Positions 61,317-64,000 of a stretch of 64,000 nucleotides of DNA are shown piece after piece (position 1 is the first letter of the stretch; every line of letters starts with the position of its first letter). The stretch lies in the NCBI GenBank assembly GCA_050946055.1, contig JBMNUB010000004.1, positions 1 through 64,000 of the forward strand, given 5' to 3'. This DNA is from Fimadaptatus sp050946055 (GTDB lineage: Bacteria; Bacillota; Clostridia; Christensenellales; Aristaeellaceae). Below the pieces are notes generated by a model. That model did no database searches. It saw only the letters and a program-made list of their open reading frames with translations, and was not told where the DNA came from. A program made the translations under genes and the position numbers.

Positions 61317-62024
61317 ATGAAGAAGCTAATATGTATGGCTCTTGTGCTGGTCATGGCGCTCACCATGTCCTCAGCCGCCTTTGCCGCCGGCAAGCTCTCC
61401 GTGGCCGATGAGACCATGACCGTATGCGAGAGCTATTCCGGCTACACCGCATATGTATACGCAGTGCTGGAGAACACCGGCGACAAGCCCGTTGAGTTCA
61501 ACGCGGGTCTGCTGGAGCTGCTCGACGCAGAAGGCGATTCGATAGATGCCGAGGACTACCTCTACTGCTATCCCGGCATAATCGAGCCCGGCCAGAAGGC
61601 GTTCCTCTCCCAGTCCATAAACGTTGACGAGGCCGAAAGCGCCGACTACATCGACGACTACACTCTGGACGTGAGCGGCAAGTCCGCCAAGGAAAACACC
61701 AACGTGATGCTGGATTCCACCGCCGAGTACGGCATGAAGCCCTACAGCTACACCTCCTCCAACGAGTACCCCACCGTGACCATGACCGTGACCAACAGCA
61801 CCGAGGAGACCGTGCGTGAGATATACGTGTCCTACGCGCTGTTTGACAAGGACGGCAAGATAATCTATGCCGATTCCTACTCTCCCTCCTACGTTGGCAT
61901 ACCGGCCGGCGCTTCCATAGAGATAAGCCGCACCGTGGACAGCACCCTGTTCGAGAAGTGGACTGCCGACGGCGTAGAGCCTGCCTCGGTAGAAGTTATA
62001 GCCTACTCCCGTCAGGGCTATTGA
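61317..62024 (+). CDS. secreted protein of unknown function (FxLYD-like repeat domains)
   Basis: This 235-residue protein has a clear signal peptide (MKKLICMALVLVMALTMSSA, cleavage after AAFA). Two beta-rich segments resemble FxLYD-type domains: YTAYVYAVLENTGDKPVEF (about 43-61) and YPTVTMTVTNSTEETVREIY (about 147-166). Such domains occur in extracellular proteins of Firmicutes with no assigned activity. It has its own promoter and terminator and is acidic overall. Confidence 0.65.
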   Translation: MKKLICMALVLVMALTMSSAAFAAGKLSVADETMTVCESYSGYTAYVYAVLENTGDKPVEFNAGLLELLDAEGDSIDAEDYLYCYPGIIEPGQKAFLSQSINVDEAESADYIDDYTLDVSGKSAKENTNVMLDSTAEYGMKPYSYTSSNEYPTVTMTVTNSTEETVREIYVSYALFDKDGKIIYADSYSPSYVGIPAGASIEISRTVDSTLFEKWTADGVEPASVEVIAYSRQGY

Positions 62025-62059
62025 TGAGCCTTTGACCGCCTGAAACCCCGAACATAGAC

Positions 62060-62094
62060 ATCGCGCCGCGCGGCCTTGTGCAATGCGGCGCGAT
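62060..62094 (+). terminator. terminator of the secreted protein gene
   Basis: The perfect 10-bp stem ATCGCGCCGC (62060-62069) / GCGGCGCGAT (62085-62094) is followed by TTTTGC. Confidence 0.85.
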
Positions 62095-62224
62095 TTTTGC
62101 TTTATTGGGTTATGGGCAATAAGCGTTCACGGAGAACCGGTTTGTCATATCGCGCTGCGCATGGCGTATATGCATGCGCAAGCGGCCGCGCGGCACGATG
62201 TGCATATACAATTATATGTAAAGT

Positions 62225-62938
62225 ATGGTGAAGTCTTATATGGCCAGGATATTTGCATTGATGACGCTGCTTGTCTTAGGTATGGGCGGGTTTGGCGCAA
62301 TGGACGCCGCGCCCAAGGCTGCGCACAATGAACAGCCCGAAGCGCCAAAATCATACGAGGAGCTTGTGGAGATATTTGAAAGGTACGGCATATCGGGCGC
62401 GGACGCGGATATTCTAAGCTCCATGGGAGCAGAGTATGGCTATCCGCAGTTTGACACGACATCCGACAGAGCCACGGCCATGCTCATGCTGCTGGGTTGG
62501 GGCGAATACGACTACGATACCCTGACATTTACGCCTTCCCGCAACGGAGTATACAGCTTTGACATGGAGGTATTCAACGTGGAAGGCATGTACACCGAGT
62601 TTCTGACCGGCGTTTCGTCCTTGGATGAAGGCGAACTCGACTTCCGAAACATACGCGAGGATACCAGCCGGGTGAACTGGGACTGGGACACGGGCGTTCG
62701 GACTGCCACGTTTGAGTGGAAGGGCGAGGAATTTACCATAAAGGCTCATCCACAGGGCGATTGGTTCGACATGGCTGCCGCAAACCAGTTAAGCGCCATA
62801 ATAAAGGAAAATGGCAACGGCAAACGGCTGTTCTTTATCGAAGACTCCCAGTGTCTTATAGTTCTGTATCGCGACAAGGCATGGGCGGCTGCATTCCAGA
62901 AGGAGACCGGGCTGGAACTTTGCGAATATATTCATTAG
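62225..62938 (+). CDS. secreted protein of unknown function
   Basis: This 237-residue protein has a signal peptide (ARIFALMTLLVLGMGGFGAM, cleavage near DAAP). No family is recognised in the mature part, which is acidic and rich in W, Y and F: YEELVEIFERYGISGADAD near 44-62 and a C-terminal NQLSAIIKENGNGKRLFFIE. The ribosome-binding site is weak for both the ATG at 62225 and the one at 62240, so the start is uncertain. It may be surface-exposed. Confidence 0.6.
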   Translation: MVKSYMARIFALMTLLVLGMGGFGAMDAAPKAAHNEQPEAPKSYEELVEIFERYGISGADADILSSMGAEYGYPQFDTTSDRATAMLMLLGWGEYDYDTLTFTPSRNGVYSFDMEVFNVEGMYTEFLTGVSSLDEGELDFRNIREDTSRVNWDWDTGVRTATFEWKGEEFTIKAHPQGDWFDMAAANQLSAIIKENGNGKRLFFIEDSQCLIVLYRDKAWAAAFQKETGLELCEYIH

Positions 62939-63264
62939 GGTGATATACCTTGGGTTTTGGTGGCATAATACCATTGCGCGCTGCGCATGGGGCGCATTCA
63001 ACGCATTGCCCGGTGCGCAGGCGCGCGGCATGTTATATGGCCGCCGCTCTGCGCGGATGCACGGCCAGGCATCCGCTTTAGCCTACGCCGCATGTGAATG
63101 CGCATAATGCCCAACCCGCTTATACGGCGCGGCCATGCACACTGCGCCCGCTTTTGTCTGAGCCGCCGCAGCGTCATAGCGCTTTAATCATCGCCATATC
63201 GCGCTTAATGTCCGCGCATTTTGCAAAAATGTGCCGCTTAATAGAAATTTTCACATCGCCCCAT
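62939..63264. other. intergenic region upstream of glnS
   Basis: The first 240 nt contain GC-rich palindromic words (GCGCGC types) but no clear terminator, gene or known RNA. Confidence 0.4.
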
Positions 63265-63293
63265 TTGTAAAAGAGAGCAAAACGTGCTACAAT
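63265..63293 (+). promoter_or_regulatory. promoter of glnS
   Basis: TTGTAA-N17-TACAAT lies 41 nt upstream of the ATG. Confidence 0.65.
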
Positions 63294-63334
63294 GTATTTC
63301 ATTATGGCCTAAGGCTATCTAAGGAGGCTGCATC

Positions 63335-64000
63335 ATGCAGGAGAACGCCGCTCACACAAATTTTATAGAGGACATAATCAACAGTGATATAGCGTCCGGC
63401 CGCGTCGCGGATAAGGTACACACCCGCTTCCCGCCCGAGCCGAACGGCTATCTGCACATCGGCCACGCCAAGGCGCTGTGCATAGATTTCGGCATAGCGA
63501 AAAAGTACGGCGGCCAGTGCAACCTGCGTTTTGACGATACCAACCCCACCAAGGAGGACACCGAGTTCGTCGATGCCATACAGCGCGACATACGCTGGCT
63601 GGGCTTTGAGTGGGCGCATCTCTACTATGCGTCCGACTTCTTCGACAGGCTGTTCGAAATAGCCTGCGACCTGATACGCAAGGGCGTGGCCTATGTGGAT
63701 GACCTTACGTCCGAACAGATGCGCCAGTATCGCGGTACGCTCACCCAGCCCGGCGTAAACAGCCCCAACCGCGACCGCCCCATAGAGGAGAGTCTGGATC
63801 TGTTTAAGCGCATGAAGGCCGGCGAGTTCCCCGACGGCAAGTACGTGCTGCGCGCCAAGATAGACATGGCCTCGCCCAACCTCATCATGCGCGACCCCAC
63901 GCTCTATCGCATACTGCGCCATCACCATCACCGCACCGGCGACAAGTGGTGCATATACCCCATGTACGACTTCCAGCATCCGCTGCAGGACGCCATTGAG
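63335..64000 (+). CDS. glnS: glutaminyl-tRNA synthetase (5' part, cut by window edge)
   Basis: The first 222 codons are present and the frame is open at the right edge. The HIGH-type motif is in FPPEPNGYLHIGHAKA (about 32-47), followed by CNLRFDDTNPTKEDTEFVDA. RDPTLYRI and the CIYPMYDFQHPLQDAIE segment are typical of GlnRS rather than bacterial GluRS. It charges tRNA-Gln directly. AAGGAGG lies 7 nt before ATG 63335. Confidence 0.95.
   Translation, partial: MQENAAHTNFIEDIINSDIASGRVADKVHTRFPPEPNGYLHIGHAKALCIDFGIAKKYGGQCNLRFDDTNPTKEDTEFVDAIQRDIRWLGFEWAHLYYASDFFDRLFEIACDLIRKGVAYVDDLTSEQMRQYRGTLTQPGVNSPNRDRPIEESLDLFKRMKAGEFPDGKYVLRAKIDMASPNLIMRDPTLYRILRHHHHRTGDKWCIYPMYDFQHPLQDAIE

Overview
The window comes from the chromosome of a GC-rich, endospore-forming Firmicute of the class Clostridia, probably an uncultured gut member of the Christensenellales/Oscillospirales type; the order is a guess. 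The sporulation evidence is direct: a complete spoIIIAA-AH operon (56149-61018) behind a sigma-E-like promoter, and a spoIIAA-spoIIAB-sigF operon (28225-29685). Gene order around divIVA-ylmH-yggT-sepF-yggS and around asp23-amaP-nusB-folD-xseAB-ispA is also typical of Clostridia. The genome is GC-rich, yet isoleucine is often written AUA (16 of 17 Ile codons in mntP).

Layout. 1-699: non-coding region with copy A of a dispersed repeat. 699-5009 (minus): mnmM, a GtaA/DUF4965-like glycosidase-type protein, and a Cys/Met PLP enzyme. 5194-13290 (minus): sugar locus 1, made of two ABC permeases, a solute-binding protein, an AraC-type response regulator, a YesM-type kinase and a GH36 alpha-galactosidase. 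13353-18513 (minus): rluD-lspA-DUF5665-divIVA-ylmH-yggT-sepF-yggS. 18533-20942 (minus): a HlyD-like protein, a SigB-type sigma factor and a degenerate RsbW-like protein. 21429-27942: mntP, a DUF5696-like putative glycosidase, tdh-kbl (threonine to glycine), repeat copy B and a small P-loop kinase. 28046-31502: a tandem array, sigF-spoIIAB-spoIIAA, a YczE-like membrane protein and a small anchored protein. 31671-35819 (minus): an ABC-2-like exporter, a 35-nt tandem array and a GH125 mannosidase. 36077-48280 (plus): sugar locus 2, made of kinase, regulator, binding protein, two permeases, a GH106-like protein and a GH2 protein. 48281-48910: repeat copy C. 48911-61018 (minus): DUF212, ispA, xseB, xseA, folD, nusB, DUF2273, amaP, asp23 and spoIIIAH-AA. 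61317-64000 (plus): two secreted proteins of unknown function and the 5' part of glnS.

How it works together. Two complete carbohydrate regulons of the Lpl/Yes type (YesM-like kinase, AraC-type regulator, binding protein, two permeases) sit beside glycosidases (GH36 and DUF4965-like for locus 1; GH106-like and GH2 for locus 2; GH125 divergent from locus 2). This suits a forager of plant or host glycans. The remaining genes are housekeeping: cell division, isoprenoids, one-carbon metabolism, DNA repair, envelope stress and the mother-cell/forespore channel.

The most unusual signal is a family of roughly 225-250 nt non-coding elements (341-587, 26910-27133, 48594-48824). They lie in what appear to be convergent intergenic regions and share a hairpin with compensatory base changes. 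Two of the three are flanked by exact 36-nt direct repeats. The repeat differs between the two loci, but in both it folds as a hairpin. This looks like a miniature element that duplicates a hairpin on insertion. Two tandem arrays (58-nt and 35-nt units) that begin at or next to the stop codons of sigF and the GH125 gene are a second class of 3'-end repeat.
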